DNA of 21,342 bases. It comes from a virus. Both the position numbers and the translations under genes were made by a program. Shown one piece after another: positions 14,887 to 20,724 of this stretch. The notes beneath the pieces were generated by a model. It did no database searches. It had not been told where the DNA came from and saw nothing but the letters and a program-made list of their open reading frames with translations. The stretch is from positions 1-21,342 of the IMG/VR virus record IMGVR_UViG_3300022752_000452; one strand, given 5' to 3'. The stretch's first letter is position 1, and each line of letters starts with the position of its first letter.

Positions 14887-15112
14887 AGAACTGCCATGCA
14901 ACAGCCCCAGGCGCACACCTGGAGAGCGTAAGAAGTTTGTGGTGCGTGCGTGCCAGAATGGTCAAAGCAAGGTTATACGCTACGGAGATCCCAAGATGAC
15001 TATAAAGAAGAGCAATCCAGACCGCAGGCGTAGCTTTAGAGCTAGGCACAAGTGCGACAGCAACCCTCCCAGCAAGCTAACGGCTCGTGCGTGGAGCTGC
15101 AAAAACTGGTAA
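14873..15112 (+). CDS. Conserved phage protein of the GDP...RRxSFRARH type (79 aa)
   Basis: A 79-residue basic protein with Lys-Lys-Phe-Val-Val-Arg-Ala (20-26), Arg-Tyr-Gly-Asp-Pro (36-40), Asn-Pro-Asp-Arg-Arg-Arg-Ser-Phe-Arg-Ala-Arg-His (48-59) and a final Ala-Arg-Ala-Trp-Ser-Cys-Lys-x-Trp. I recall this order from a widespread family of small proteins in podoviruses and pelagic phages, often near capsid protease or packaging genes, with no established function. The conserved Cys, His and Trp suggest a small metal-supported fold. GAGG lies just before the paired ATGs (14873, 14876). Confidence 0.7.
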   Translation: MMNPRELPCNSPRRTPGERKKFVVRACQNGQSKVIRYGDPKMTIKKSNPDRRRSFRARHKCDSNPPSKLTARAWSCKNW

Positions 15113-15121
15113 AAGCAAGCT

Positions 15122-15826
15122 GTGACTACCCATCTAAACCGCACACAATTGCTTCAGGATCGTTTATACGGGGTTTTGAACCAAGAAATGGGTCGCGCAG
15201 GCTCAATCTCTATAAACAGCTCCATATTGAGAGAAGAGCCACAAGGCAATTATGGCCTGAATTTGATAGAATGTAGGTGTTGTGGGGAGTTTAAGGAAGT
15301 ATCAAAATTTAGCATAGATAGGTCAAGCAAGAGGGGTTATAATAAATTTTGTAAGCTATGCAAAAGCATTGGCAAACCACAAGACATGCCCAAAGTGGCA
15401 AAATTTTGTTCTGAATGTGGGGCAGACATTACTCACAAGGTTTTCTCTGCCGCAACATGTTCATCAAAATGTGCAAGCATTAGGTCAGACAAGAGGTCCA
15501 AGGGCGACCAATTCTTGATATTCAATAGGGATGGATGCAGGTGTCAGTATTGCGGAAGGACACCATCCGAAGATGACATCAAAATAGTGTGCGATCACAT
15601 TGTACCAAAAATAGAAGGTGGCGAAGATACCGCAGACAATCTTGTTGCTTGTTGTGTTGGATGCAACTCATCTAAATCGGGCAAAAAACTATTGCCAGAA
15701 ACCTTGGAGCTAATATTTAAATCTGTTGCCAGTAAAAATGAAAAGCTTGGAATCAGCCCAAAGAAAATTATTACTGGATCTCACTCTAGGCGTGTTGTAC
15801 CAAGGTGCGATGAGCAAGCAAACTAA
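15122..15826 (+). CDS. HNH endonuclease with two extra zinc ribbons
   Basis: A 234-residue protein, GTG start, built from three Cys-rich units. A first ribbon has Cys51, Cys53/54, Cys77 and Cys80. A second has Cys96, Cys99, Cys113 and Cys117. The HNH domain has Cys141-x-x-Cys144, Asp158-His159-Ile-Val-Pro, Gly-Gly at 166-167, Asn173-Leu-Val and Cys178-x-x-Cys181-Asn182. Asp-His is the metal/general-base pair and Asn the second histidine-like position. Multiple zinc modules before HNH are typical of free-standing homing endonucleases that recognise long sites. Base use here is more AT-rich than in the neighbouring genes, in line with recent arrival. It probably recognises a site near its own insertion point. 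Confidence 0.8.
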   Translation: MTTHLNRTQLLQDRLYGVLNQEMGRAGSISINSSILREEPQGNYGLNLIECRCCGEFKEVSKFSIDRSSKRGYNKFCKLCKSIGKPQDMPKVAKFCSECGADITHKVFSAATCSSKCASIRSDKRSKGDQFLIFNRDGCRCQYCGRTPSEDDIKIVCDHIVPKIEGGEDTADNLVACCVGCNSSKSGKKLLPETLELIFKSVASKNEKLGISPKKIITGSHSRRVVPRCDEQAN

Positions 15827-15905
15827 AGAAAAGCCTAAACCAAAACCAAGGCCAACTCCAAATCCATTAGGCAATCAAGCCTGTTGCATATCTATTGGTC
15901 GCTAG
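15810..15905 (+). CDS. Possible small Lys/Pro-rich peptide (31 aa)
   Basis: A 31-codon frame from ATG 15810 (AAGG five bases before it), overlapping the end of the HNH gene. The peptide begins Met-Ser-Lys-Gln-Thr-Lys and runs through alternating Lys-Pro to Asn-Pro-Leu-Gly-Asn-Gln-Ala-Cys-Cys. Short, but the start context is good and the composition is not random. Low confidence. Confidence 0.35.
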   Translation: MSKQTKEKPKPKPRPTPNPLGNQACCISIGR

Positions 15906-15921
15906 ACTGCCGTTTATAGTA

Positions 15922-15960
15922 CCCTTATAGGGCTATTCTGCACACCCCTTATAGGGCTAT
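15922..15960. repeat. Two copies of CCCTTATAGGGCTAT
   Basis: Identical 15-mers at 15922-15936 and 15946-15960, a 24-base period, each containing the palindromic core CCCT-TAT-AGGG also found in the origin hairpin (14301) and, shortened, at 16177. On the minus strand it reads CCCTATAAGGG, with a TATAAG like the -10 of the terminase promoter. A binding site for a phage regulator or initiator is the likely meaning. Confidence 0.6.
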
Positions 15961-15980
15961 CGCTCCCGCGAAAGGCTACG

Positions 15981-16163
15981 CTACCGTTTGGTAGCTGGCC
16001 TACCGTTTTCAGCCCGCCACTTCTGCCAACGCTCCCGTTGTGCCTGCGCTACAGTTTGGTAATGCTCCCGCGAAAGTTTGCGAGCCTTGCAAGATCCTTT
16101 GACGCTCCCGCCTTTCTTGCCTAGGCGCGAAAGGTAGGCTTTAATAATTTCTTCTTCTGTCAT
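15981..16163 (-). CDS. Small basic hypothetical protein (60 aa)
   Basis: A 60-residue minus-strand protein with Gly-Lys-Lys-Gly-Gly-Ser-Val-Lys-Gly (15-23) followed by a helix ending Arg-Glu-Arg-Trp-Gln-Lys-Trp-Arg-Ala-Glu. Gly-Lys-Lys-Gly-Gly loops before a basic helix are common in small phage and plasmid proteins believed to bind DNA. The coding DNA and its 3' flank hold four copies of GCTCCCG (15962, 16031, 16064, 16104), two extended to GCTCCCGCGAAAG. It is the last gene of the minus-strand group; AAGGA lies 12-13 bases before the start. Confidence 0.6.
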   Translation of the reverse strand: MTEEEIIKAYLSRLGKKGGSVKGSCKARKLSREHYQTVAQAQRERWQKWRAENGRPATKR

Positions 16164-16185
16164 ATTTTTATGTTGTCCTTATAGG

Positions 16186-16200
16186 CTGCGCTGCCGTTTG
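16186..16200. repeat. 15-bp repeat CTGCGCTGCCGTTTG (second copy 16674-16688)
   Basis: An exact 15-base match between 16186-16200 and 16674-16688. Each copy lies just upstream of a minus-strand gene (starts 16163 and 16629), and looser versions occur at 15906, 15976 and 16046. The second copy continues into GTTTGTTAGG, which recurs at 17290-17299 upstream of the gene starting at 17267. This looks like a shared leader or regulatory element of the minus-strand genes. Confidence 0.55.
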
Positions 16201-16264
16201 AATAGCGCACAAGTGTGAGCCTTTGCAAGCGGAAAGCCTTGGGGGTTGAACCCTTGGCCGTGCT

Positions 16265-16441
16265 TTATCTTGTCTTAATGTCTTCTGCCACCATCTTGTT
16301 TATCAGTTTCAGCGAATACTCCCCCCATTGTTCCATTGCTATCTGTACCGCCCTTTTGTAAGATACGCCCTCTTTTTTTGCCAGCTTTCTAAGATAACTT
16401 TCAGTAATTCCAGCTTCATCTAATTGCTTAGGGTGTGTCAT
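16265..16441 (-). CDS. Small helical protein (58 aa), possible HTH
   Basis: A 58-residue gene with an excellent AAGGAG, seven bases before ATG 16441. The sequence has Ile-Thr-Glu-Ser-Tyr-Leu-Arg-Lys-Leu-Ala-Lys-Lys-Glu-Gly-Val-Ser-Tyr-Lys-Arg-Ala. This reads as helix, turn at Glu-Gly-Val, and a second helix, similar to a compact helix-turn-helix. It ends in another helix with Trp and Met. A DNA-binding or regulatory role is a guess. The 100-bp stretch after its stop (16164-16264) holds only a short GGGTT/AACCC palindrome and the 15-bp repeat. Confidence 0.6.
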   Translation of the reverse strand: MTHPKQLDEAGITESYLRKLAKKEGVSYKRAVQIAMEQWGEYSLKLINKMVAEDIKTR

Positions 16442-16470
16442 GTGTTCTCCTTTGTGTGGGGTTGCTTTAT

Positions 16471-16629
16471 TCAGATATCGTAGCTCAAAACATCTTCCTT
16501 CAATTGCTTTGCCGTATATTCGCCCAAAGCAACTTGAGCTATAATTTCAATTAAGTCCGCACGACTTGCATCAGAGCCAATCCAATCTTCAACCCGCACC
16601 ATCATTTTCTTTCTGTCTTTCATACTCAT
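16471..16629 (-). CDS. Small hypothetical protein (52 aa)
   Basis: Three in-frame ATGs lie close together (16635, 16629, 16623). AGAGG is eight bases before 16629, the best spacing, so I use that. A reading from 16719 would include the leader repeat and is unlikely. The product has a basic start (Met-Lys-Asp-Arg-Lys-Lys), Trp-Ile-Gly-Ser-Asp-Ala-Ser-Arg-Ala-Asp and a helical acidic end. No family recognised. The leader is a purine-rich GAAA run on the coding strand, shared in part with the gene at 17267. Confidence 0.55.
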   Translation of the reverse strand: MSMKDRKKMMVRVEDWIGSDASRADLIEIIAQVALGEYTAKQLKEDVLSYDI

Positions 16630-16719
16630 TTTCATATCCTCTTTCTTTCTTTCATTCGCGCAATCTGTAAGGACTGCGCTGCCGTTTGTTAGGATGTCCT
16701 GGCGAGAGCCAAAATCCAT

Positions 16720-16753
16720 CCTCCGTTCCCCTCCGTTACGAGGGGAAACGAGG
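16720..16753 (-). terminator. GC-rich hairpin between minus-strand genes
   Basis: CCTCCGTTCCCCTC (16720-16733) pairs with GAGGGGAAACGAGG (16740-16753) through 8 + 4 bp with two mismatched positions and a 6-base loop. It lies nine bases after the stop of the minus-strand gene 16762-17028. No U-tract follows, so it is either a weak terminator or an RNA-stabilising hairpin. Its sequence resembles the hairpin at 17320. Confidence 0.45.
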
Positions 16754-16761
16754 AGAGACTA

Positions 16762-17028
16762 TCAGCTTGTTGCGTAAGTTGTCTTCGGTTCTTCAACAAA
16801 CTTGCAAAAGCTTTTCACAAGTTTTGACCTCCACTCATCACCATCAGCCATCCAAACATTCAGAACAACGTCCCGCAAGTTTGGTGACTCCCGATAGTCC
16901 AGCTCGGCTTTCATCATTTTGTCTGCCTCTTTTACGCTTGGGACCTTGTCTGATTCCTCAAGCCATGAGTTTGAATAATCAAACTTGCCCAAGTATTCTT
17001 TTCCTCTTAACATTTCAAGTGTATACAT
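16762..17028 (-). CDS. Hypothetical protein (88 aa)
   Basis: An 88-residue protein with AGGA ten bases before the ATG at 17028. It has mixed alpha/beta character: an N-terminal Tyr-Leu-Gly-Lys-Phe-Asp-Tyr, an acidic helical middle and a strand Val-Val-Leu-Asn-Val-Trp-Met-Ala-Asp-Gly. It ends in a Phe-Cys-Lys-Phe helix. Not recognised. It is 11 bases downstream of the gene at 17040-17267, likely in one transcript with it. Confidence 0.6.
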   Translation of the reverse strand: MYTLEMLRGKEYLGKFDYSNSWLEESDKVPSVKEADKMMKAELDYRESPNLRDVVLNVWMADGDEWRSKLVKSFCKFVEEPKTTYATS

Positions 17029-17039
17029 ATTTTTGCGTC

Positions 17040-17267
17040 CTATCTTTGTTGAGGATAAAAAGGATCGTCAGTATTGGTGACATCATAAACGCAATTCAAT
17101 TCAACCTCGCAATCTCCCTGTTCTTGGTAGTCTCCTGCGTCAAATGTCCTTGTTGCTAACACCTTCGCTTCATTTTCGTTCTTCGCGTAAACATCAACAA
17201 TAAATGTCTCTGTTTGCGTAAACTCAACCTTGTATTTTCTTCTCCCAACTTGTTCTTTCTTCTTCAT
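17040..17267 (-). CDS. Hypothetical protein, DpnD/PcfM-like layout (75 aa)
   Basis: A 75-residue protein with a basic start, a strand Tyr-Lys-Val-Glu-Phe-Thr-Gln-Thr-Glu-Thr-Phe-Ile-Val-Asp-Val-Tyr-Ala and a helix Asn-Glu-Asn-Glu-Ala-Lys-Val-Leu-Ala. Acidic strands and a final Asp-Asp-Pro-Phe-Tyr-Pro follow. Strand, then Ala-rich helix, then strand is the layout of DpnD/PcfM-like phage and plasmid proteins, whose function is unclear. The likeness is by pattern only. AAGGA lies 11 bases before the start, after a purine-rich leader. Confidence 0.6.
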   Translation of the reverse strand: MKKKEQVGRRKYKVEFTQTETFIVDVYAKNENEAKVLATRTFDAGDYQEQGDCEVELNCVYDVTNTDDPFYPQQR

Positions 17268-17319
17268 ATATTCCGTGTCCTTTCTTTCTGTTTGTTAGGT
17301 CATCTCTATCGAGTTTGAC

Positions 17320-17346
17320 CTCTCCTCCCCTCAGTAACGAGGAGAG
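17320..17346 (-). terminator. Second GC-rich hairpin in the minus-strand cluster
   Basis: CTCTCCTC (17320-17327) and GAGGAGAG (17339-17346) form a perfect 8-bp stem with an 11-base loop. It lies 11 bases after the stop of the small membrane gene 17358-17453. The flanks share TAACGAGG and ACTAT strings with the hairpin at 16720, so the two may be copies of one element. Confidence 0.45.
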
Positions 17347-17357
17347 ACGAGGGAAAA

Positions 17358-17453
17358 CTATTTCCGCTTATTCTTAGGCCATACCATCCACACGAACGCG
17401 AGCAGCAGCCCGCCATGTAGTAGCCCTAGCGCGTAAACTTGTGGGCAGTTCAT
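17358..17453 (-). CDS. Tiny single-span membrane protein (31 aa)
   Basis: A 31-residue ORF with the strongest Shine-Dalgarno in the window (AAAGGAGGTT, six bases before the ATG). Residues 6-25 are hydrophobic (Val-Tyr-Ala-Leu-Gly-Leu-Leu, Leu-Leu-Leu-Ala-Phe-Val-Trp-Met-Val-Trp), followed by Pro-Lys-Asn-Lys-Arg-Lys, so one membrane helix with the basic tail in the cytoplasm. The start overlaps the upstream stop (ATGA). Small phage membrane proteins can modify host envelope functions or exclude rival phages. Confidence 0.6.
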   Translation of the reverse strand: MNCPQVYALGLLHGGLLLAFVWMVWPKNKRK

Positions 17454-17590
17454 GATTGAACCTCCTTTCTTATTACTGCGGTCCATTCCATGCCTTCACG
17501 AATTGCCCAACGCAGCGCATTTCTCCAAGTCAAAAAGCGTGCCTGGAATTGCCCGACTGAGTTGTAAACGGCGTAGGAGTGTTTGGTCAT
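17450..17590 (-). CDS. Small hypothetical protein (46 aa)
   Basis: A 46-residue ORF joined to both neighbours by ATGA overlaps. It has a Tyr-Ala-Val-Tyr-Asn-Ser-Val-Gly-Gln-Phe strand pair and a basic aromatic helix (Thr-Trp-Arg-Asn-Ala-Leu-Arg-Trp-Ala-Ile-Arg-Glu). It closes with a strand carrying Trp-Thr-Ala-Val-Ile. The beta-beta-alpha-beta layout fits a small compact domain. The strong ribosome-binding site of the next gene lies inside its last codons. Confidence 0.55.
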   Translation of the reverse strand: MTKHSYAVYNSVGQFQARFLTWRNALRWAIREGMEWTAVIRKEVQS

Positions 17591-17973
17591 TTGTTGTTTT
17601 CCTTCCACTTCTCAAACACTTCCTCTGCCTCATCGTTGTACCACTCCTGCACCTTGTCCATGATATAGAAGTAGATCGCTGACATCCCATCGTTCTCCAT
17701 CGGGTTGTCACCGACTCCAGCGTTTTCGTAGGCTTCCTCTAATTCCGATCCGTGCAGATACCAAATGGACTTGATTTCGTGCGTGTAGATCGGAACGGAT
17801 GAATCAACTATGGAGTGAATCGCTCCGCTATAATCCAAATCGTTATTGAGACAAGGCAAAGAATCCGTTTTGGCATTCTCTTTCAAGTAGTTTTCCAACT
17901 CTGCCTTCACTTCGTCAATCGCACACTCAACCCGATTGTCGAGCGTGTCATCTATTTCCAATGTTCTTTTCAT
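17587..17973 (-). CDS. Acidic hypothetical protein (128 aa), first gene of the minus-strand group
   Basis: A 128-residue, very acidic protein with AAGGAG nine bases before the ATG. It starts Met-Lys-Arg-Thr-Leu-Glu-Ile-Asp-Asp, continues as a long acidic helix, has an aromatic middle (Ile-Lys-Ser-Ile-Trp-Tyr-Leu-His-Gly) and ends in a helical Glu-rich tail. Low pI and position at the head of an early-type divergent operon are common for phage anti-host or DNA-mimic proteins, but no motif proves this. The promoter should lie in 17974-18107, shared with the terminase gene. Confidence 0.6.
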   Translation of the reverse strand: MKRTLEIDDTLDNRVECAIDEVKAELENYLKENAKTDSLPCLNNDLDYSGAIHSIVDSSVPIYTHEIKSIWYLHGSELEEAYENAGVGDNPMENDGMSAIYFYIMDKVQEWYNDEAEEVFEKWKENNK

Positions 17974-18093
17974 TGTGTGTTCTCCTTATTTTCTTTTATG
18001 CCTTGGGAGTTCCTAGCGGATTCTCCCTCGACAAGTAGCAATCTAATACAAGCGGATTGTCTAATCAATACTTTCTTTTCATTCATTTGATGA

Positions 18094-18109
18094 TATAAGT
18101 TCAACTTAT
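18094..18109 (+). promoter_or_regulatory. -10 element overlapped by a palindrome at the terminase start
   Basis: TATAAG (18094-18099) lies eight bases before the ATG at 18108, with no good -35 and no Shine-Dalgarno sequence, so the transcript may be leaderless. ATAAGTT-C-AACTTAT (18095-18109) is a palindrome with perfect 7-bp arms that covers both the hexamer and the start codon. This is a natural operator position for a repressor or activator of the late operon. The divergent gap 17974-18107 otherwise holds two AGCGGATT copies. Confidence 0.4.
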
Positions 18110-18737
18110 GGATGAAACTTGCGCAACTCCAAGCGCACCTATCGAAAAAGCTAAGAACGGGCGCGATATATTTACGGAAAAAATCGCTGATGAAATTGTA
18201 GCAGCTTGTGGCAGCGGATTTACTTTAGAGAAAGCGGGTGCACTTGTGGGGGTCAATCCTTCCACGATCAGAACATGGGCGCAGCGGAAGCCTGATTTTG
18301 GCAAGCGAGTGGAGACGGCCCGCAAAAAGCACGAATTGTCTCTACTGCGTGACATCCAACTTGCGGGCGAGAAGTCATGGCAAGCGAAAGCATGGATTTT
18401 GGAGCGCGGGTATAATTGGGCGCAACCCAGTGCGCGGCTGAATGTTACGCAAGATGTCACCCACGGCATCAGCGGAAACTTAGCCTCACTTCTCGCGGGC
18501 ATCGCGGGCAGAAAGAAGACGCAAGTGATTGACGCTAAAGCAGTTGAAGTTAAAACCGCACTACCAATTCGAGACAATAGCTATTGTGCGACAGATGCCA
18601 CGCAAACTATTGTAATGACAACGCCAAAAATTCCCACAAAGACCAGGCATAGACGCATGAAAACTAGAAAGCCAAGGGCTGAGAGCTTGGCCAAGTACAC
18701 CACCACGCCCCCTGCCACTCCCCCAGCCCCCATTTAA
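18108..18737 (+). CDS. terS: Terminase small subunit
   Basis: A 209-residue protein directly before the large terminase. Residues 21-61 form a helix-turn-helix: Ile-Ala-Asp-Glu-Ile-Val, then Thr-Leu-Glu-Lys-Ala-Gly-Ala-Leu-Val-Gly-Val-Asn-Pro-Ser-Thr-Ile-Arg-Thr-Trp. This is the DNA-recognition domain of many TerS proteins. A helical segment (70-105) probably makes the oligomer ring. The tail is basic, with Arg-His-Arg-Arg and a Pro/Thr-rich end, and may contact the large subunit or DNA. It binds the packaging site and stimulates TerL. The assignment rests on HTH plus position; sequence families of TerS vary widely. Confidence 0.75.
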   Translation: MDETCATPSAPIEKAKNGRDIFTEKIADEIVAACGSGFTLEKAGALVGVNPSTIRTWAQRKPDFGKRVETARKKHELSLLRDIQLAGEKSWQAKAWILERGYNWAQPSARLNVTQDVTHGISGNLASLLAGIAGRKKTQVIDAKAVEVKTALPIRDNSYCATDATQTIVMTTPKIPTKTRHRRMKTRKPRAESLAKYTTTPPATPPAPI

Positions 18738-18798
18738 TACGCATAAACCCCCCCAAATTATTCTGGCTCAAAACAAAAAGAGGTCTTAAACATTAGCA

Positions 18799-20223
18799 AT
18801 GCCAAAGCCTCCCAAGCGTAGCCAAGAAGAGATTCTGCTAGACCTATCTAAACCAGCCGCATTCGCATCTAACGTCCTTGGCATCAATCTTTATGACTGG
18901 CAACGCAAGGTACTGCGTGATTTAGAGGCCAAGGACTGTCGCGTAGCCCTGCGTGCAGCTAACGGATCTGGCAAGACCAGCACCGTCATTTCGGCTATTT
19001 TGATATGGCACGCGCTCGTTTACCCGCGCTCAATCGCTGTAACCACGGCAGGCGTTTTCCGCCAAGTCGAAAGCCAACTCTGGCCTAGCCTGCGCAATCA
19101 CATTGCCAAGCTTGGCGGTGCGTGGGAGGTCACATCTGGCGAGATTCGCTACCTCCACCCCAACGGCAACACATCACGCATTATAGGCTACTCAGCAACT
19201 GATCCAGGGCGTGCTGAAGGCTGGCACGCAGAAGACCACGAATACCATCCGTTGCTGATGGTGGTGGACGAAGCCAAGACCGTAGCCGACCCGCTGTTTG
19301 AGGCTATCAGCCGATGTCAACCAACCCGCTTGCTAATCGCATCCAGCCCAGGCGGAACTAGCGGTGCGTTCTATCGAGCGTTTACCAAGGAAGCCAATAT
19401 GTGGTCGAAGCACGCAGTCACAGCGTTTGACTGCCCACACATAACCCAGACTCAGATTGATGAGGTAATCCAGCGATACGGCGAGAAGCACCCGCTAACC
19501 CGATCTATGATCTATGGCGAGTTTGTTGACATAGGGCTGGAAAGTCTGGTCATCAACCTCACCCAGCTACAGAACTGCCACAACACGCCACCCCGTTTCA
19601 GACCAGGTGTACGCATAGCAGGCGTGGACTTTGCGGCGGGTGGCGATCAGAACGTGATCTGCATAAGTGACGGTAACAAGATTCTGCCTATGATTGCATG
19701 GCGTGAGAAAGATACAATGGCAGCCGTAGGCAGGTTTATAGTCGAGTTTAAGAAGGCTGGGTTGGAAGCCAACAACATTTACGCTGACGCAAGCGGGATG
19801 GGGATGGTTATGTGCGATGCCTTGGCTGAATCTGGCTGGGTAGTCAATCGCGTGAACTTTGGGGCTACGGCATACGACAACAACGCCTATACCAATAGAT
19901 CGGCTGAGATGTGGTATGGGATGGCAAAGAAGATTGAGGATGCTGAGATCATATTGCCAGAGGATGAGGACTTGACAGCGCAGTTGACTTGCAGGCGCAC
20001 AATCACCAACAGCAAAGGTAAGCTTGGCGTGGAGTCTAAGGACTCAATGCGCGCCAGAGGCATAGCCTCACCCGATAGGGCTGACGCGCTGGCCTTGTGC
20101 CTCAGCAGCTCAAATGTCGGTCTTGACTTGACATTTCAGATAGAGCGTCCAACTTGGAAGTCACTTCAAGAAATGATGGTATCCCACGATCCCGTCATGG
20201 CTGGATTTGACCCAGGAGGATAA
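18799..20223 (+). CDS. terL: Terminase large subunit
   Basis: A 474-residue DNA-packaging motor and nuclease. The ATPase part has an adenine-binding Asp-Trp-Gln-Arg (28-31 region), Walker A Arg-Ala-Ala-Asn55-Gly-Ser-Gly-Lys59-Thr60 and Walker B Val-Val-Asp157-Glu158. A Ser-Ser-Pro-Gly-Gly coupling motif follows. The nuclease part has Gly-Val-Asp277-Phe-Ala, Ala-Asp330-Ala-Ser-Gly and Pro-Asp426-Arg-Ala-Asp429-Ala-Leu, the acidic residues of the RNase H-like fold. Length and motif order are complete. AGAGG lies about 15 bases before the ATG, rather far. The gene heads the packaging and lysis cluster. Confidence 0.92.
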   Translation: MPKPPKRSQEEILLDLSKPAAFASNVLGINLYDWQRKVLRDLEAKDCRVALRAANGSGKTSTVISAILIWHALVYPRSIAVTTAGVFRQVESQLWPSLRNHIAKLGGAWEVTSGEIRYLHPNGNTSRIIGYSATDPGRAEGWHAEDHEYHPLLMVVDEAKTVADPLFEAISRCQPTRLLIASSPGGTSGAFYRAFTKEANMWSKHAVTAFDCPHITQTQIDEVIQRYGEKHPLTRSMIYGEFVDIGLESLVINLTQLQNCHNTPPRFRPGVRIAGVDFAAGGDQNVICISDGNKILPMIAWREKDTMAAVGRFIVEFKKAGLEANNIYADASGMGMVMCDALAESGWVVNRVNFGATAYDNNAYTNRSAEMWYGMAKKIEDAEIILPEDEDLTAQLTCRRTITNSKGKLGVESKDSMRARGIASPDRADALALCLSSSNVGLDLTFQIERPTWKSLQEMMVSHDPVMAGFDPGG

Positions 20224-20228
20224 ACACT

Positions 20229-20399
20229 ATGAATATCTGGAATTGGATTACTTCAAATTGGCAAGAGATCGTAGCCGCTGTTGGTGGCATCGTTCTTGCT
20301 GCTCGCATCATTGTCAAACTCACACCGACCCCAGCGGACGATTCGTTCTTGGAAAAGATCGTAAACTTCCTCAAGACAGTCGGACTGAATATTAAATAA
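20229..20399 (+). CDS. Holin-like small membrane protein (56 aa)
   Basis: A 56-residue ORF five bases after the terminase stop. It has an aromatic N terminus (Asn-Ile-Trp-Asn-Trp-Ile), one hydrophobic helix (about 13-31, Ile-Val-Ala-Ala-Val-Gly-Gly-Ile-Val-Leu-Ala-Ala), then Leu-Thr-Pro-Thr-Pro-Ala-Asp-Asp-Ser and an amphipathic end. I recall the Thr-Pro-Thr-Pro-x-Asp-Asp motif after a membrane helix in phage proteins annotated as holins or lysis-associated membrane proteins. Spanin-like genes come next, so a lysis role is likely. Confidence 0.6.
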   Translation: MNIWNWITSNWQEIVAAVGGIVLAARIIVKLTPTPADDSFLEKIVNFLKTVGLNIK

Positions 20400-20405
20400 T
20401 CTTTT

Positions 20406-20594
20406 GTGCTGCGTGCAATCCTTGAGATCATCGCAGCCGTGTTTCGCATCATTCCAGGTTGGAAAGAGAAGCGAACACAAAACCTTGAAAACGATTGGCG
20501 CAAGAACCGCAAAGCTATTGACAGCGATTTGCCTGGTGAGTCTTGGTGGTTGCGCAACAACAACACCAGTAACCCAGACAACGGGGGCAGTTGA
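20406..20594 (+). CDS. Possible inner-membrane spanin subunit (Rz-like, 62 aa)
   Basis: A 62-residue ORF from GTG 20406, with no strong Shine-Dalgarno. It has an N-terminal hydrophobic helix (Ala-Ile-Leu-Glu-Ile-Ile-Ala-Ala-Val-Phe-Arg-Ile-Ile), a charged helical middle with Trp-Lys-Glu-Lys-Arg and Asp-Trp-Arg-Lys-Asn-Arg, and a Trp-Trp motif near the end. The lipoprotein gene 20485-20724 overlaps it in the +1 frame, the hallmark of Rz/Rz1 pairs. It is short for an Rz and its membrane helix is interrupted by charges, so the role is inferred from the overlap. Confidence 0.5.
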   Translation: MLRAILEIIAAVFRIIPGWKEKRTQNLENDWRKNRKAIDSDLPGESWWLRNNNTSNPDNGGS

Positions 20595-20724
20595 GTCTTT
20601 AATGCGAGATGAAAACTATTCTTCTGTCCGTACTGCTGATCCAAAAGTACGCGCTTGGGCAAAGCGTGCTTTACATTACGTCAACGATCTGTCATTTGAA
20701 TTGAACAGAGAAAGACAAAAATGA
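20485..20724 (+). CDS. Outer-membrane spanin lipoprotein (Rz1-like)
   Basis: The likely start is TTG 20485, giving 79 residues. The N terminus is a classic lipoprotein signal: Lys, Arg and Lys early, a hydrophobic Leu-Leu-Thr-Ala-Ile-Cys-Leu-Val-Ser run and the lipobox Leu-Gly-Gly-Cys (about 20-23). Residues after the Cys are Thr/Pro-rich, as in Rz1. A longer reading from 20404 would put a non-signal stretch before the hydrophobic core. Rz1-type lipoproteins are anchored in the outer membrane and, with the inner partner, fuse the membranes at lysis. This implies a Gram-negative host. The stop overlaps the portal start (ATGA). Confidence 0.65.
   Translation: MKTIGARTAKLLTAICLVSLGGCATTTPVTQTTGAVESLMRDENYSSVRTADPKVRAWAKRALHYVNDLSFELNRERQK

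Noticed and set aside
15922-15960. CRISPR-like array
   Set aside because: Only two 15-bp copies with a 9-bp gap and no cas genes; not a CRISPR array.
16211-16264. tRNA-like T-arm (GGGTTCAACCC on the minus strand)
   Set aside because: Only a short GGGTT/AACCC palindrome is present; there is no acceptor stem, anticodon arm or D-arm at the right distances.
16686-17159. Plus-strand ORF of 157 codons across the minus-strand cluster
   Set aside because: It overlaps two minus-strand genes that have ribosome-binding sites and ordinary composition, and its own leader has none.
18101-18577. Minus-strand ORF of 158 codons opposite the terminase small subunit
   Set aside because: Antisense shadow of a well-placed HTH gene; no start signal and no family resemblance.
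20195-20662. Minus-strand ORF of 155 codons in the lysis region
   Set aside because: Antisense to the holin-like and spanin genes, with no leader.
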